This document shows positions 24,480 to 36,600 of a DNA stretch of 64,000 bases, one piece after another. The DNA comes from Stictocephala bisonia. Taxonomy: Eukaryota; Arthropoda; Insecta; Hemiptera; Membracidae. Position 1 is the stretch's first letter; the number at the start of each line of letters is the position of its first letter. A program made the position numbers and the translations under genes. The stretch is from NCBI GenBank assembly GCA_035578905.1, contig JAQJVL010000249.1:872001-936000 (forward strand). Direction: 5' to 3'. Below the pieces are notes generated by a model. That model was not told the DNA's origin, searched no databases, and saw nothing but the letters and a program-made list of their open reading frames with translations.

Positions 24480-25326
24480 AAGTGGAGTCCCGGTAATCCG
24501 AAATAATTGAGACCGAACACATTTTGGATTACTGAATTTTTCAGATTAAACAGATTTTCTTAAAACGCCCTTTTGATAAAACATGACATAAATAATATTC
24601 TTAACATTAAGTACAGTACTTAATTTTTGAAAGCAATAATAGCCTATGATTATAAAAAGAAGAATTAAACCTTTAATAGAAGAATACATTCAACTGAGAC
24701 GTAAGATCAAACACAGTTTTTCAAGACAAAAAGTTGAAGTGGCTAGCGGAAATCGATGCCAGCCCCAGCGCTACTTGATTCCATTGCATTCGTCACTAGG
24801 CCATGTAATCAGCTGACGGAAGTTGTGTGCATATTTCTGGTGTTCTCACACTACCTCAGACAGCACTGTTCCCAATAATTTCCACTGTCAGTCTTATCAA
24901 CAGTTCAAACTTGTGAAACTTTTTAGTTTCAAATATATAATCAAACATATCTCAGTTTTGTTGTAATCCATACAGACGCTCTGGCTGCATTTGATCTCAT
25001 ACTACGCTACGTAGAGCAACACCCCGACACGAACCCAGTGGCTACCATGTTTTGAGATGCTGGCGTAATTTAGTTTCGAAGGATAGGAATTCTTCTTTAA
25101 AGCAAAGTAATTTAACTGATATTTCCAAACCAAAGTAATATTTGAAAAGTTTACTAACAGTTGAATACTTGAAATAATATTTTCTTGTAAATTTTAGATA
25201 TAAAGTAGTAAAGTAGTAGTTCTTACAGTAACTGCATTTTAATTTTTGCAAAATCTGTTGTCAATTTCTGTTTCAGATTATGCGGATTTTCGGATTACTG
25301 AAGTTTGGATTAGTGGAACTCTACTG
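24480..25326. mobile_element. pogo/Tigger-type MITE, 847 bp
   Basis: The right end reads inward CAGTAGAGTTCCACTAATCC and is followed by TA. The left end is degraded, AAGTGGAGTCCCGGTAATCC. It sits 70 bp from the previous MITE. Confidence 0.65.
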
Positions 25327-25434
25327 TATTAGTTCCTTAAATTTTAAAATATTTGTCACAACTGTAATTTGAGCAATAAATACTTTCAATGAATATTTAC
25401 AAATAATCTAAACAATAGTCAATGCCATACTCAC

Positions 25435-25574
25435 CCTAATCTTCAGCCCCACTGATCCCCAATTCTTTTCCAATTCAACAATAACAGCATCACTCAGCAA
25501 GTTTTTATTCCCTTGAAAACCACTAACATCTGTCAACATTTCATCCTCTTTAGTTTCTTCTTTTACATCACACC
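25435..25574 (-). CDS. PDZ scaffold gene, exon D (start of second PDZ domain)
   Basis: A 140-nt internal exon between the acceptor TTTTTAG (before 25574) and the donor AGG|GTGAGT (after 25435). Its first two bases complete a Gly codon begun by the last base of exon C. It encodes CDVKEETKEDEMLTDVSGFQ, then GNKNLLSDAVIVELEKNWGS and VGLKIR. The end is the start of a PDZ domain: beta-1 VIVELEK, then the carboxylate-binding loop, with GLKI in place of the family's GLGF. It continues in phase 0 into exon E. The acidic linker before it matches the character of exon C. Splice sites, phase and domain continuity make this a firm exon. Confidence 0.87.
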
Positions 25575-27422
25575 CTAAAAAGTAAAGAGATATTAAATTT
25601 ATCTCACAAAAATAAAAATATTTACCAGAGTGGGCTGCATTTTGTTTGTACAGTATACTGTGGAAGACTTGCCTATTTAGTTCCTAAATAAGATAAAAAA
25701 AATCTTCATTGAAAACCCAGCTAGGGTAGAGCACTTGAATTTTGAATTTGTTAGAATAATTTTGCTATTTTGACATAATTTCACTTTTAAATATCAAATA
25801 CCATCAGGATATATAATATATAGCAGTGCAAAAGGCTTAAAATTAAGTTTTCATATTAATTACGATCTTGGCTCCCAGTCTGATGGGTAGTCCAATCCTC
25901 CAGAGATTACTCTTTAGTGTTTTTTTTCTGTTAATTTAAATGAACATTACAAGTACTGCAATTTCAAAATATATTTTTTGTTACACACAAATGCAAAGTA
26001 TCATGGACCACTTAAGTATACAGAATTAAGGGGTATATCAACATATAGTTAAAGGAGCGATACTGTTTTGGAATTTTTATTTTGTGAAGGAGGCGTTCTA
26101 GAATGTAACATGCACTATTTTTCAATAAATTATTGTAACCAATTGTACAATAAATTATACAATAAATTTACAATAGCAAAAAATACAATTATACAATAAA
26201 AATAGTGGTGAAATAGGCAACTATACAAATTTTGCTTATTGATTATGACAAAGTTGTCGTTGGTTAAGCAATGAAAAAAGGAGTGACAGATTATGTATTA
26301 GTAAGTTGGAGTATTTCCTGTCTACTGTTCCTGCACATGCGTTAACGGCAGTCTACATATATGTCAGTTGGAGCCTATACCACCTTACTACATTTCCTAC
26401 GTATGTGCTTGTGTTGATGAATAATGTGTCTTCAGTTTACGTAGGAATCTCATTTATTACTGTCACCAGTACATTTTCTTCAACACAGTTGTCTTTCATT
26501 AATAATCAAAACAAGTAAAAAACTAATTTTTTTATCATAAACATGTGTTATTTTAGCCTTTTACTTAATCAATACACACAAATTATTCATTACAGAAGTT
26601 TTATTTAATTTTTACTGCTTTTTAAAATTTATTGGTTAATCAGAGTTACTCATTTTAGGGCTGTATGTAGTGCTGTTCAAGAGTGGCGGTACCGCTTAAA
26701 GGGTTACTTAAATATTAGAACTGGGGTCAGTGCACGGCCATGTAACAAATAGACCTAATTTAATTTTAAATTTTTCCACTAGGAAGGGCTGTTCAATATT
26801 AAAAAAATACTAAATATGTTTGTTATATAATATGAATAAATATTTTTTTTAATAAGGCAGATTTCATTTTTTACTAAACTCTGCCTATTCCAAATATACT
26901 ATTTATTTATTTACTTTCAAGATGCCAATTGTCAAGACTTGGGCAAATATGGATTTTGAATTAATGTGATGAGTGTAGATGAGCGAATGTAATCTTTGTT
27001 ACAAACTAGGGCCGTATATTCCTTAGAACGTGTCATTAATTAATTGCCCAATGAATAACAGCTGGCGGTTATCAGCTGATCCCTTTCAAAATGTGCTTTG
27101 ACTCTGAGATTGAACTGAGAACCATTAGCTTATGAAGCTGTGCTTTAAACAGCTACGCTACTGTCCAATCATTGATCTTTATGGGGAATTATTCAGAAAG
27201 AGCAAGGGGGAGAATCAAAGGTGAATATTACTAATAAACAGTTCCAGTCAAAGCCAGGATTCAAATCTGTGCTATCTCTAACTCAGACTCAAAGACCTTG
27301 TGACTGTCCAAAAACATATATAATAGAATACGTACCTTATATTATTATATATTTTTATTATATAAACAAATTATGCAACAGCAAAATGAAATCTTATTTA
27401 CTAATGTAATAAAAATTCTTAC
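25575..27422. other. Intron C-D; no gene, SINE-like remnant
   Basis: A 1.85-kb intron of the PDZ gene. The stretch 27060-27180 contains, on the minus strand, tRNA-like boxes (TAGCGTAGCTG and AGTTCAATCTC) suggesting a SINE remnant. The rest is AT-rich with no feature. Confidence 0.4.
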
Positions 27423-30080
27423 CTAAATTTTCAATTTCCAATGCAACATAGTCTGAGGAGTGCAGTTCTAGAGATCCAACATGACTTGAACCAATGTCAT
27501 CAGTCAAAATAACAATTGGTATTCTAGTAGGCTTAGATACTTGACTGGCAGTTTCACCACCTGTTTTAAATTCTTTATCGGCATATTTCATTTGAACACT
27601 CTCAATACTTTCAATAGTTTTGTCTGTTTTATCAAAATAATTTTGGTGGTCCTCTGAACTAGTTTCATCATTTTCAAATAAAATATTTATTTCCTCCAAA
27701 TCTACATGTGTTGTGTTCTGTATTTCACTATTATTTTTGTTATTGGAATTTGAACGCTCAGTCTTTGGTTGGTTGACAGTTATGTGATTGTTACAAGCAA
27801 TATCTTTGCTAGTTTCTATACAGTCATTCTCATTTGAAAGTGAATCAACATTTTCTAAAATTGTAAGGCTGCTTTCCAAGGTTTCAAACCAACAGTTTTG
27901 TGTAATCTCTTTACAATTACTCCCGCGAGTTTGGCAATTCTTATTTTTACCAAAAACTGTTTTATCTATTGTTGTAAAACCATCCAATGGCAAATGGTCT
28001 TCTTGGTATTTAGAGCAATTAGGTTCTGACATTTCACAGTTTGAATTGATAGTAAATGTGCCACCAGAACTTTTTTGATTATCTGGACAGCAATCAAATA
28101 CAATATCATTAAAATTGTCAGTGGATTCAAATTCTCTTTCATTTTTAACGGTATGTTCCTCATTTGCTTGTAAAGAATCAAGTGAATCTGTTATTGAGTT
28201 AGTTTCAAAATTACCCTGAAGTTTATAAGAACTTTCAAAGTCCTCATCAGAATCATATTTAATATCTGCATTTTCCTGCTTTTGCATGTTTTCAAAGTAT
28301 GCAATCAAGGAAATCACAGCACCATGTTTAATAGACGGGGACAATGCAAATCGTGGGTTTACATTATTACTTTGCTCAATGTCAGTGGTAAGACATGCAA
28401 CCTCCAAGTAGTTACTCTCCTTAATGAAACCAGGGGTTTCACAAACATTAATTAATACATTATTTGATGCTTTAGTATTGAACACATCTATAGAACCTGA
28501 TTCTTGGTTCTCATTATCACTATCATCATCATCTTTTAAACTATAATTGATATTTGTTATTTTATTTTGGGTAACTATATCAGAATGATTATTCACAGTA
28601 GTGTTATATACAATATTCATATCAACAACACTATCTACATTATTACTATCAGCTAGTTTACAATACTCATTATCATTTGTTAAGCTACTTTGATTGAGAC
28701 AGGCCTCAAGAATAGGATTTCTGTCAATATTCTTTTCCAGAATTTCAGTTTCTCTTGCAATGTCAAAATTATCCTCATCAACTACACTGAGGGGGTAAGG
28801 AGACAGTGAACCAGGACTATCACTCAGTTCAAGCATGTTTCTTAGATATTCTGAAAATCTTTTTCTTTGTTTTGACAGACAATCCTCACTGTTAAGCCAG
28901 TCTCGAACAGTGTTTTCTTTTTGAAACTCTCCACTATAGAGGGAAAACTGGCTAGATATTTCTTTGTGGAAAGTCTTCACTGTCTGAGCTTCAAAGTAGT
29001 CCAACATTGTCTCATAACTCGGTGGTCCAAGATCTCCTGAACTTTTATTGTCAATGGTATCACTATTATTACATGAAACGGATTTGTAAAACTGACAGTC
29101 ATACTTCAGGTAAGAGGACCTGCTTTCTTGCTCTGCAATTTCAAAATAGTTTTGTTTGTGTGGGGGAGATTTTGAGTCTGAAAAGTACACCCCACTATCA
29201 ATTTCTTCCGAGTCTTTGATGCATATTTTATTACTCTTCTTTGAACCAATTATAAGCTCAGAAGTAACTATTTTATTTATATCATTCTCTTTTGAGCACA
29301 TCCCAAATTTATTAGTATGTCCATTATCAGTAAATGCATGATTTTCTTTATCTTCAACACTGAGTGAACAATACTCAGGTTTGTAGAATACACCTACAAT
29401 AGTTGCTGGTTTTTCCAAAAGATTATCACATGCCCTATTATATTGTAGGGCTTCAGTTATACCAAGGGATAAACTGTTTTTCTCTATACTAATTGACCTA
29501 GACAAACAATCTACTTCTAAAGGGATATCTAATACCCTGTCTTCTGTTATATTTTCAATATTATTACTCTGTTGGTTCTTTAAATTGTACAATACATATC
29601 TATAGTCCTCAAAAGTTTTAGAATTTGCATTTACTTCTAAACAATTCTCTTTATGCTGTTCCTCTTCTTTATACATAGAAGAACCGTTAGTATTTGTTTT
29701 AAGCAACTCTTGATATTTTTCAGTACCAAACAAATATTTGCTCTCAGTAACATTTTCATTGGCAGGTTTGGCATATGTTTTTCTTATATTTTTTTTATAT
29801 TCTACATCATTAACTGATTTAATTTTATAATTTCTGTTTAATTTTTCACCCTTTCCAAATATATTATCATTTTGTTTTTCAGTCTTTAGGGGTGAAATCA
29901 TTTCGTTAATATCTTTGCTATTTTGGAATCTATCTTTTCTCCTGGGCGGTGGTCTAACTGGCTGATCAGTTTCAAAAGTATTCTGCTTGATGCAAGTTTT
30001 TGTGGAATCTTCACTAGTTATCATTTTCCTCTTGTATCTGGGAGCAGGCACTGGAGGAATCAGTTTATATGCAGCACACT
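27423..30080 (-). CDS. PDZ scaffold gene, exon C (giant linker exon)
   Basis: A 2658-nt exon, open throughout. The acceptor is TTTGTTTACAG before 30080 and the donor TTTAG|GTAAGA after 27423. It encodes about 886 residues between the two PDZ domains. The sequence is rich in Asn, Ser, Glu and Asp with few hydrophobic blocks, so I infer mostly disordered linker. Near the start are proline-rich, SH3-ligand-like motifs PPVPAPRYKRK and QPVRPPPRRKDRF. Midway is a PPxY motif, LGPPSYETMLDYFEAQ, the family hallmark for WW-domain binding. The exon begins with two bases of a split codon and ends with one, matching exon B upstream and exon D downstream. No membrane segment or signal peptide is visible. 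A junction or cytoskeletal scaffold resembling insect 'big bang' or PDZD2 is possible but I cannot assign it. Confidence 0.87.
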
Positions 30081-30335
30081 CTGTAAACAAAAGCCAAAAT
30101 TGATAAAACAAATAGTTTTGATGAAAAATATAACAAAAGTAGTGTTTTTAAGAGAAACCTGGTAAAAATAATTTAGGTTCATTACCTGTCTTACTCCTGA
30201 TTATTGGAGCCAATATTTTCTAGCCCACTTAACTTACTGGCTCTATTATTTATGAAATCATTCAAGCTCCACTTAAATAGAAGTAGCCTGTTACCAGTGA
30301 GGAGGGAGATAGGAGGGGGAACTATCTGTCCCTTT

Positions 30336-30443
30336 TGTTCATACTACTGAACGTGTATGGAAGGGTGTGTGGGTCAATACCACCGTATATGTATGGGAGA
30401 GAGGGTAGGTCAGTACCACTTTACGTGTATGGGGGTGGGAGGG
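30336..30443 (+). repeat. G-rich minisatellite block (left of SINE)
   Basis: About three units of 36-38 bp with core GAACGTGTATGGAAGGGTGT and GGGTCAATACCACCGTATAT. It matches the block at 30767-30893 almost unit for unit. Confidence 0.85.
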
Positions 30444-30748
30444 AGTCTGGGGTGTCCATGATGGGTGGTAATCATTGTGCGGATGTTGTGCGGATAACTG
30501 AGTATCAGGCTTGTCAATTAGCTGAAAATCAGACCAGCACTACGTGGTTCGGATTCCACGTAAAGCTGTAGGTCCCTTAGTTGCCCTGGCTGTTGGGCTA
30601 TTAATAAATTGCCCTTTCTGAGGAACAGTTGAACTCAGTTAGTAACCAGACTACACTCATCCACACTCATCCTACACACTCATAAAACCATTCATATTCG
30701 TCTTAAAATACGCACAACGTTGTGTCGGCGTCTCATATGTAAGAATGT
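30444..30748 (+). repeat. SINE-like repeat, about 305 bp
   Basis: Nearly identical to the reverse complement of 61192-61498. It contains a B-box-like GGTTCGGATTCC at 30546-30557. The A box is weak, so a tRNA-derived origin is likely but not certain. The 3' part has tandem CACTCATCC-type repeats and ends at GTCTCATATGTAAG. A minisatellite flanks it on both sides. Confidence 0.75.
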
Positions 30749-30766
30749 AAGAAAGAGGGCCAATAC

Positions 30767-30893
30767 CAGCATACGTGCATGGGAGGGTGGGAGGGTCAAT
30801 ACTACTGAACGTGTATGGAAGGGTGTGTGGGTCAATACTTCGTATATGTATGGAAGAGTGGGTAGGTCAGTACCACTTTACATGTACGATTGT
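30767..30893 (+). repeat. G-rich minisatellite block (right of SINE)
   Basis: Units such as CTACTGAACGTGTATGGAAG then GGTGTGTGGGTCAATAC duplicate the block left of the SINE. Confidence 0.85.
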
Positions 30894-31916
30894 TACTAAC
30901 TTATGTATTATAATATGTGTCTATCATGTTTATGTAATCCATATATAGTGTGTATGAACAATTTGTCAATTGTTGTACTTAAAAGTAAATCTAATGTTTA
31001 CTATTTAATGCTGAATAAAACTACAGGAGACGTATGAAAGGATAGTTAAGTTTATCTTTTTACTTTTAAATTTAAGTTTATCTTTAATTTTCTTATAAAA
31101 ATTACGGTTAAGCAAAATGAACGACTGTACCCTTCCCACCATCACCCCAACTTTGTTATATTGATGATAAAGGTAAACGAATATTTACTACGGCATTATT
31201 AGCTATTTTGTTCAAACCAACCAACACTTGACAGAAACAACTGTCTGGTAAACGTATAAGGAAACAATACAACATTGATTGATCATACACTTTTAGCAAT
31301 TATTTGTATTTACATGTAATTCATAGGTTATACTGGAATAATAAGAAGTTCCCTAACCCTTTGATTGCTTTAGCAATCCATCATTAACAAAATGATTTGG
31401 CACTTGCAAAAACAAATTAAATCATGCAATTTTTCAATGATGAACTATATAAAATTAAGATTAAGAAGGAAGGATTAAAAATGTATTGTTATTATAATGG
31501 ATATAAATAAACGAACGTCAATTTAACAAGCACATTTAAATATTTGGTAAGATATTAAAACAAAAGGGTATGTAAGAAACATTTTTTGAAATAAAGTACG
31601 GTAAGTAATATCTTTAATTACCACCTTTCTATGTACAGTATCAATGTTTTCAGTAGCTATTTTTTTTTATTAGCAAACGTTTAAAAACGCTGAGATTTCT
31701 AAATTGTTTTAAAGTTTGTGTGATATTAGTAGTAGTTTTATAGGGGGTGGTGTTGTTTGCGTCCACAGCAAATCTTTAAAGCTGTACGTACCCCCTGGGT
31801 AATTCTAAACGAGCATCAAATCTGGTAGCTGGATTATAACAAATTTGTGATATCCCAGCTATGGCTGCTATCACAAAAAATAAAAAAGTCCTTTTGAGGA
31901 CCAAGCTAATTTTACA
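30894..31916. other. No gene recognised
   Basis: AT-rich intron. CTAACCCTTTGATTGC with the palindrome GATTGCTTTAGCAATC near 31355-31378 looks like a decayed TTAA-element end, but I found no partner end. Confidence 0.4.
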
Positions 31917-32165
31917 TTAATAGGTTCAGTTTTAAATGTGTGCATTTTAACGCTGAGGGCTTGAGCAAGACGAAGAGTGAGTGCATCAATAGGATCCTTC
32001 ATGAAAACAATGCCGATATCCTTACACTCCAAGAGACCCACATCGAAGATAATAATAGTGCAAGAGGCAATTTTCTTGGATACACACTTGTTACTTCGCC
32101 TATTAACTATAGTCCTGTATCTCAAAAAGAAAAACTATGATCTCAAATTAAAAACATTAGGACGT
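31917..32165 (+). pseudogene. LINE endonuclease, N-terminal fragment
   Basis: The plus strand encodes FNAEGLSKTKSECINRILHE followed by NNADILTLQETHIED. This is the start of an apurinic/apyrimidinic-type LINE endonuclease: the catalytic Asn-containing N-terminus and the LQETH glutamate motif. The frame breaks shortly after 32140 and no further domain follows. It is a fragment of a non-LTR ORF2. Confidence 0.7.
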
Positions 32166-32519
32166 TAACTAACTGCTCGTAAAATTAATTGTTCAGACAA
32201 CAAAACAAAAGTTGTGTGGGCGGTGATAAACCAGGAAAGAAGACCTAAAACTTCTGTGAAAAAAATAAATAAATAAGACCCAACTTACATGAAAAAACAA
32301 ATAAATAAATAACAATTATTCCAGAAATTGACCATAACAAACACACATCACACATACACTCAGTCCAACATTGACAGCACGACCAAGACCTACAACCCCC
32401 ACGAATCCGCCAACAACCACTCCCTCAGTGCCGCAACAAATCAAGCTCAACTATCAATATTTTGAGTTGAAGGATCAAGTTCCACAATCTGCAGGCAATG
32501 ACAGTAAAAGATCTATTTT
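32166..32519. other. No feature recognised
   Basis: Short spacer between two LINE fragments. A CA-rich stretch at 32336-32440 may be decayed ORF1-like sequence. Confidence 0.3.
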
Positions 32520-33596
32520 AAAGTGCTGTTCAAAGAGTTGGAATAGTTAACATTGATGAACCCTGACGCATGTCCCGATTACTGATGCTGAAGTTAAACA
32601 CAAAATTTAAATCTAAATAGGAGGGATTTTGGGATTGAAGAAGATTGTATAGTAAAGATAAAATTTTGATCTTTCTATACTTGAGTGACTTCTGTACATT
32701 TTTAACGTCTGAAGTAAGGAGTGATACGTTCATCTCGATGGAGATTGAAGATGTAACGTAGATAGTCTGTAGTTCTGCGCTCGTTGAAGTTTATCAGTAG
32801 GAAGTTAGAAGTTGAAGTATGCCAATGGTAGGATCAGCACACAATGGTTTATATATTTACTTCAAAACATCGTGGTTCAATAGTATCCGGTAGATGGCAG
32901 GAGAATTCACTATTTGACAATTTTCATGCTACAAGATTCAAACATTGTAGTCAAATGTCTATATTCATGATTGGGTTTAGTCATGAGGATTGATGTTAAA
33001 ATCGCCCATAACCAAGACATGAGCGTAGTTTGCATAAGGTGCATGAGAGCATTTTCAAATTCAGTTAATAGTCCTGTCCTGGGTGGCAGATAACAAATTC
33101 CCAGAAGAAACTTTTCTTTACTAATAGAGTTTATTTCAACAAAAAGATATTCAGGTTTGGCAGAGTAATCAGGTGGTGAGGTAAGTAATACATTAGCTTT
33201 TAACCCATCCTTAACATAAAGTGCAACTCCACCTCCTGTTTTGATCACTCTGTAATTTTGAATTAGAATATACCCTGGTATTTCAACTTCGTATGAGTCC
33301 AAACTAGGCTTAAGCCAAGTTTCTGAAACACCAATTAAGTCAACATTTGAATGATCAAAAATGGCTCTAACTTCATCAATATGACACAGCAAGGATTGTG
33401 CATTAATATGACAGGACTTAAGAGATTTGTGGTAGGGAGCCAGATAAGAGGCGAGAAGGTCAGCAGTGTTTGGAAGATTAGATAAGCAATCATGCTCGGC
33501 GTCACAGTCAGCAACATGTAAAGCCACTACGAAATCATGGGTCCGTGAGCCAGCCGTAGACAAGGGCCAGAGGATGACAGGTTGACATACACACAC
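32520..33596 (-). pseudogene. Internally deleted LINE: endonuclease joined to ORF2 tail
   Basis: The minus frame from 33596 contains KSLKSCHINAQSLLCHIDEV, DLIGVSETWLKPSLDSYEV (catalytic SETW motif) and RVIKTGGGVALYVKDGL, all diagnostic of a Jockey/CR1-like APE endonuclease. Near 33000 a frameshift separates this from the VMGDFN motif, which sits in another frame. About 200 bp downstream, near 32733-32530, comes YLDLNFVFNFSISNRDMRQG, typical of the extreme C-terminus of such ORF2 proteins. The whole reverse transcriptase between is missing, so the copy is deleted as well as frameshifted. Confidence 0.8.
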
Positions 33597-33640
33597 TCAC
33601 ACATACCCAAATTTAGGACAAGACATTGATTTCAAATTAT

Positions 33641-33662
33641 AAAAAAAAAAAAAAAAAAAAAA
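33641..33662 (+). repeat. A22 homopolymer
   Basis: An uninterrupted run of 22 A on the plus strand, 45 bp beyond the 5' side of the minus-strand LINE. It may be the tail of an unrecognised plus-strand retrotransposed sequence. Confidence 0.9.
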
Positions 33663-33812
33663 CGGAACGTAATGGCTCCTAAGAACTATCATAAAAAACA
33701 AAACTATTTACTATTTCTGGGGAATACAGCAATCGTTTGTGCATTAAGTGCCATTTACGAATAAACATTTACTATTTATGACTTGATCTGAAATTAACAC
33801 GTTAGCTGCCGT

Positions 33813-34070
33813 GCCGGTCATATCTGACCGGCTCCGAGCCTACCCAAAATGCCGGTCAATAGCCCAGTACAACCCTGTAATTGCCAAACTAAAGAAAACA
33901 ATACTTTTACAATATAATTATAATATGGGGTTTTTATTTACTTGTGTACCCCAATATAATAAAAAATACACACAGAATGCGCTTAATAAAATGTCGGTCA
34001 TATCTGACCGGCAAAGCTTTTTTCGTTGACGTATTTCACCAAACAAATCACTGCCGGCTAGATCTGACCA
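33813..34070. promoter_or_regulatory. piggyBac 1 left subterminal palindromes
   Basis: GCCGGTCATATCTGACCGGC at 33813-33832 (centre 24.5 bp from the end) and a one-base variant at 33993-34012. A half-site GCCGGTCA lies at 33851 and a degraded copy, GCCGGCTAGATCTGACC, at 34053. I infer transposase-binding sites. They lie upstream of the coding start at 34299, so autoregulation is also possible. Confidence 0.7.
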
Positions 34071-34298
34071 CAAGGGTCTTCAACTTTTCGAGAGTAATTT
34101 CGCTCTGTGAGGTTTGTATTAAAGTGTCACACAGCCCGAGAGCCCGCCAATTTACTTATAGCTGTCGTGTGTTTCCCGCCAATTTACAGCTGTCGTGCGT
34201 TTCCCGCCAATCAAGCTCTGTAGTCTGCTTGCACTCAGTGACCTAGTGTGCTTTCTACAGTGATTTTGACATGCGTTCTTATTGCTTCATAATTAATT

Positions 34299-36128
34299 AT
34301 GAGTAGACGTACCAATTTAAATGACTATCATATTGATCATTTATTGGATTGTTCGATGTCGAGTGCAGCAGATCGATTTGATCATATAGCAAGTGATGAG
34401 GAAGAGCGTGATTTGGGGAATATTAGCAGTGATTATGTCGACGACACGGATGAAGATCCGGACTTTGCTCCAAGTGACTCTGAAGATGGTAGCACGGATG
34501 AGGCAGAAACAATGGATGCTAGTGTGATTGAAAGTGTACTTAGTGACGTGAACACTGAAAATGAAGCAACTCTCGATAATGGAACTGGTGAGGTTGACGA
34601 ATGGGGAATTTTTATGGGTAAGCAACAAAATTTTCCCTTTACTACTGATTCAAAATTTAATTTTGATTTGCCAAATGATGCTACTCCTATTGATTATTAC
34701 AATGTATTTTTGACTGACGATATCATTGAGATGATGGTCCTAGAGACTAATAGAAATGCTAACAACGTATTAAGAGATGTACGTCTGAATCAAAGTAGTA
34801 GGTTGAAAAAATGGCGTCCTACAAATGGGGATTAAATAAAAAAGTTTCTTGGAATCCTTATGTGGATGGGTTTAGCTCGCTTTCCCCGTATCACAGACTA
34901 CTGGAGCAAAAATATTCTGTATAATAATTCTGTAGCTAACCAAGTAATGAGTAGGAATCGTTTTCAGCTAATGCTCCGGTTTTGGCATTTCAACGACAAT
35001 GCCCGTATTGAACAGGATGGGCGGATCTCTAAAATCTTGCCACTGATAACAAAGCTAAATGATCTCTTTTTGAGCAAAAAATCTGCAGACCAAGATCTAG
35101 TAGTAGATGAAAGCATGATACCTTTTAGGGGACGGCTTTTGTTTCGTCAATACATACCTAACAAAACACACAAATATGGCCTAAAAATCTTCAAGCTTTG
35201 TGACAAAATGGGCTACACATTTCGTACTAAACTTTACATGGGAAAAGGTACAGTGAACGATATTAACAATGCACAAGTTTCGACTTTGGTTGTGATGGAA
35301 CTAATGACCGATCACACTGATAAGGGTCACCGGCTATACGTTGATAATTACTATACGTCAATTCCATTGGCTAAACAACTTTTGGAGAAAAGAACTCACC
35401 TTACAGGTACACTCAGATCAAACAGGAAAGCTTTGCCCAGTGAGGTGATAAAGGCAAAACTTAAGAAAGGAGATATGGTGGCTCTTGAAACTACAGATGG
35501 CATAGTAGTTAGCAAATGGAAAGATAAGAGAGAAGTAAGAATGTTGTCTACTGTCCATGGATTAGATTTTGTAGATACTGGCAAGAAAGACAAGAAAAAC
35601 GAGCCAATCCTTAAGCCTTTGGTTATAACCGAATATGATAAATCAAAGATGGGTATTGATTTATCAGACCAGATGTCGTCCTACAGTACGGGAGTACGTA
35701 AATCAAGAAGATGGTACCACAAAGTTGCCGAAGAGATGCTTCTTGGAACCGCTGTTGTAAACTCGTGGTTGGCCTACAACGATGCGACGAAAGCAAGAGC
35801 AACAGCTGATGGGCGACAAAAAAAGAATGCTATGTCAATAACTCTTTACAAAGAAAAATTAGCCAAATCATTGATGGGAATAAAAGAAGGCATCATTCCT
35901 CCAGTGAAGATCACAGGACACCACTATCTCTCTGTCTCAGAAAACTTCACGGGCGAGGGAAAAACCAAACATAGAATAAGGAAGTATTGCAAATTATACT
36001 ACAAGAAAGCTGTTGAAAGAACAGGACGGAAGGGAGCCAAAAACCTAAGAAAAGTAAACACGTTTTGTGAGAAGTGCCCTGAGAAGCCTTACTTTTGCAA
36101 GGACTGTTTCCGTGAAATCCATAAATAA
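34299..36128 (+). pseudogene. piggyBac transposase, one in-frame stop
   Basis: Starts MSRRTNLNDYHIDHLLDCSM and continues with an acidic N-terminus (DTDEDPDFAPSDSEDGSTDE). Next comes the DDE_Tnp_1_7 catalytic domain: VVDESMIPFRGRLLF with the first Asp (near 35105), RLYVDNYYTSIPLAKQ with the second (near 35340), and MGIDLSDQMSSY with the third (near 35660). The C-terminus has a cysteine cluster, CEKCPEKPYFCKDCF, the usual zinc-binding tail. It would be 610 codons, a normal family length. A single TAA at 34833-34835 interrupts the frame just before IKKFLGILMWMG, and the frame is the same on both sides, so this is one nonsense change and not a frameshift. All three catalytic Asp residues are present. 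Family role: excises and inserts at TTAA without leaving a footprint. Confidence 0.92.
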
Positions 36129-36331
36129 ATAGTGACGACATGATTTTGTAACAGTATTTTGTATATTCCTTACGATTTAACAATGTAATAATATACCATT
36201 CTTATGTTCAGTAATGTGTATAATTTGAATTTTCCTATCATTAATTTATAGTAGGCCTGTAACGTTCACATTTGACAAGAAAACTTGATTATTTGCAATA
36301 AAAAAATAGGCAACAAATTGAAATAATTACT

Positions 36332-36600
36332 GCCGGCCAGGTATGGCCGGCACTAGAGCTCATAAACTAGCCTGAATCCAAAGCATTTGTTTGACTACTA
36401 AAGGAAGGCGTAGAGCAATAGAAACCATACTGTATGTAGCAGTGGTAATCTACATTGATAGTAGTTCATTGTTTGGCCACAAGAACGCAGCACTTTATGG
36501 AACACATAACCTCAAAAATAACAACGCAATTGGCTACTGCCGGTCATTTATGACCGGCATAACACTGGTCACAAATTTACGTGCCGGCTAGATATGACCT
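36332..36600. promoter_or_regulatory. piggyBac 1 right subterminal palindromes
   Basis: GCCGGCCAGGTATGGCCGGC at 36332-36351, GCCGGTCATTTATGACCGGC at 36539-36558 and a degraded copy, GCCGGCTAGATATGACC, at 36583. The last two are 44 bp apart. The arms match those at the left end. Confidence 0.7.

Noticed and set aside
26680..26707. GCGGTACCGC palindrome next to AAAGGGTTA as a further TTAA-element end
   Set aside because: The palindrome centre is about 12.5 bp from the putative end, not 23.5, the flank is TTAC and I found no partner end.
31353..31378. CTAACCCTTTG with palindrome GATTGCTTTAGCAATC as a TTAA-element end
   Set aside because: The centre lies 13.5 bp from the putative end and no second end was found nearby. 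It is only mentioned as a possible relic.
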